Of a DNA stretch of 6,474 bases, positions 5,584-6,474 are shown one piece after another (the stretch's first letter is position 1; every line of letters starts with the position of its first letter). The notes under the pieces were generated by a model. The model did no database searches and was not told the DNA's origin. It was given only the letters and a program-made list of their open reading frames with translations. This DNA comes from Thermodesulfobacteriota bacterium (GTDB lineage Bacteria; Desulfobacterota; Syntrophobacteria; BM002): NCBI GenBank assembly GCA_947259475.1, contig CAMYLW010000385.1, forward strand, positions 1 through 6,474, given 5' to 3'. A program made the position numbers and the translations under genes.

Positions 5584-6474
5584 ATGGCCATGACAAGTGA
5601 GAACCACCCAACATACCGATTCGATCGGATGGAGTTCGCCGGGTCTTTGGGAGATCTGGGTACCATGCTGCCCCTCGCCATAGGCATGATTGTTTTGAAT
5701 AAGCTTTATGCTACTAATGTTTTCATCTTGGTCGGCTTTTTCTACATCGCCTCGGGAATCTATTTCAAAGTAACCACTCCAGTTCAGCCCATGAAGGTTA
5801 TAGGCGCCTATGCCATTGCAGTTGGTTTGACCCCAACTCAAATTGTGGCATCTAGCTTGTGGATGGGGATCTTCGTCCTCTTTCTGGGCACCACTGGTCT
5901 TATTCAGGTGATCGGCAAGTATACGCCGAAGAGTACGGTGCGCGGGGTTCAATTGGGGGTGGGTGTGGTTCTTATGGTCAAGGGGTTGAAACTCATGATC
6001 ATGCCGGATCCCAACCTGGCTGTTCAGACCCTCGGTCCCGTCAGCATGAGCATAATACTTGGGGCGGCGGGACTAGTTCTAACCTTGTTGCTGCTTGACA
6101 ACAAAAAGCTTCCTGCTGCTTTGGTCATTATTATTCTCGGCATCGTCCTTGGTATCTTCATTGGTAAACCACTTCGAGCGGAAGCCTTTAACTGGTCCAT
6201 TCATTTCCCTAAATTTATGCCCTACGGCTGGCCGTCTCTGGATGATTTTCTCTGGGTATTGCCGGTCCTGGTTTTGCCTCAGATCCCTATGACCATAGGC
6301 AACGCCATTATTTCCAACACCGATGTCATGCATGAATACTTTGGTGAGCGCGCATACCGGGCCACCTACCGCAGTGTGTCAAACAGCCAGGGGGTGGCGG
6401 ACATTGTCTCTTTTTTTCTGGGAGGTATCCCCATGTGCCATGGCGCCGGGGGTTTGGCTGCTCACTACCGCTTT
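5584..6474 (+). CDS. MOT1-family molybdate/sulfate transporter (partial, 3' end outside window)
   Basis: Inner-membrane secondary transporter related to SulP, predicted to take up molybdate (perhaps sulfate or tungstate). ATG 5584 gives 297 open codons to the right edge; an in-frame TAG at 5569 excludes a start further upstream. ATG 5590 is an alternative, with a GGA core 6 nt before it; neither site is strong. Both MOT1 signature motifs are present: TPVQPMK (65-71, as in P-V-Q-P-M-K) and GGIPMCHGAGGLAAHYRF (280-297, at the cut edge). Also seen: MEFAGSLGDLGTMLPL at the N-terminus and several hydrophobic segments (about 26-60, 72-110, 120-140, 152-171, 177-195, 222-245). The C-terminal membrane segments are missing because the window ends. 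It is divergent from the regulator-tup operon across 578 bp, which suggests related oxyanion control. The family is clear; the substrate is inferred. Confidence 0.88.
   Translation, partial: MAMTSENHPTYRFDRMEFAGSLGDLGTMLPLAIGMIVLNKLYATNVFILVGFFYIASGIYFKVTTPVQPMKVIGAYAIAVGLTPTQIVASSLWMGIFVLFLGTTGLIQVIGKYTPKSTVRGVQLGVGVVLMVKGLKLMIMPDPNLAVQTLGPVSMSIILGAAGLVLTLLLLDNKKLPAALVIIILGIVLGIFIGKPLRAEAFNWSIHFPKFMPYGWPSLDDFLWVLPVLVLPQIPMTIGNAIISNTDVMHEYFGERAYRATYRSVSNSQGVADIVSFFLGGIPMCHGAGGLAAHYRF

Noticed and set aside
5575..5952. 125-codon minus-strand open frame
   Set aside because: Antisense to the MOT1-like gene, whose plus-strand reading carries both family signatures.

Overview
The window reads as a chromosomal segment of a Gram-negative anaerobe, most plausibly a sulfate-reducing or syntrophic member of the Desulfobacterota (former Deltaproteobacteria). 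This is inferred from the tungstate uptake genes, the TupA-type signal peptide and the style of the intergenic repeats (7-nt tandem arrays, GTAG-type REPs), not from a marker gene. The sequence cannot name a species.

Layout: positions 1-857 hold the 5' part of a malate dehydrogenase gene on the minus strand, which runs off the left edge. Positions 1064-5005 hold four minus-strand genes, in transcription order: a one-component regulator (excisionase-type HTH plus an intracellular periplasmic-binding-protein-like domain), tupA (periplasmic tungstate-binding protein), tupB (permease) and tupC (ATPase). A good sigma70-type promoter (TTGACT, 17 nt, TACAGT) lies upstream of the regulator gene, with a 23-bp dyad just upstream of its -35. 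At 5584-6474 a plus-strand gene runs off the right edge. It encodes a MOT1-family (SulP-related) molybdate/sulfate transporter and is divergent from the regulator-tup operon.

Together this is an oxyanion (tungstate/molybdate) acquisition locus: a high-affinity ABC importer, a second predicted secondary transporter, and a regulator whose sensor domain has the fold that binds such oxyanions. The metal would supply the pterin cofactor of enzymes such as formate dehydrogenases and aldehyde oxidoreductases. mdh is probably only a neighbour with its own promoter.

The less ordinary part is between the genes. The boundaries in and around the tup operon carry 7-nt tandem arrays of several related units. 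The tupA-tupB gap is almost filled by a 260-bp segment with 30-bp inverted ends and three hairpins inside. The 578-bp divergent region carries a REP pair with a compensatory stem change. The unit sequences differ but the 7-nt period is shared and sometimes stays in phase across a change of unit.
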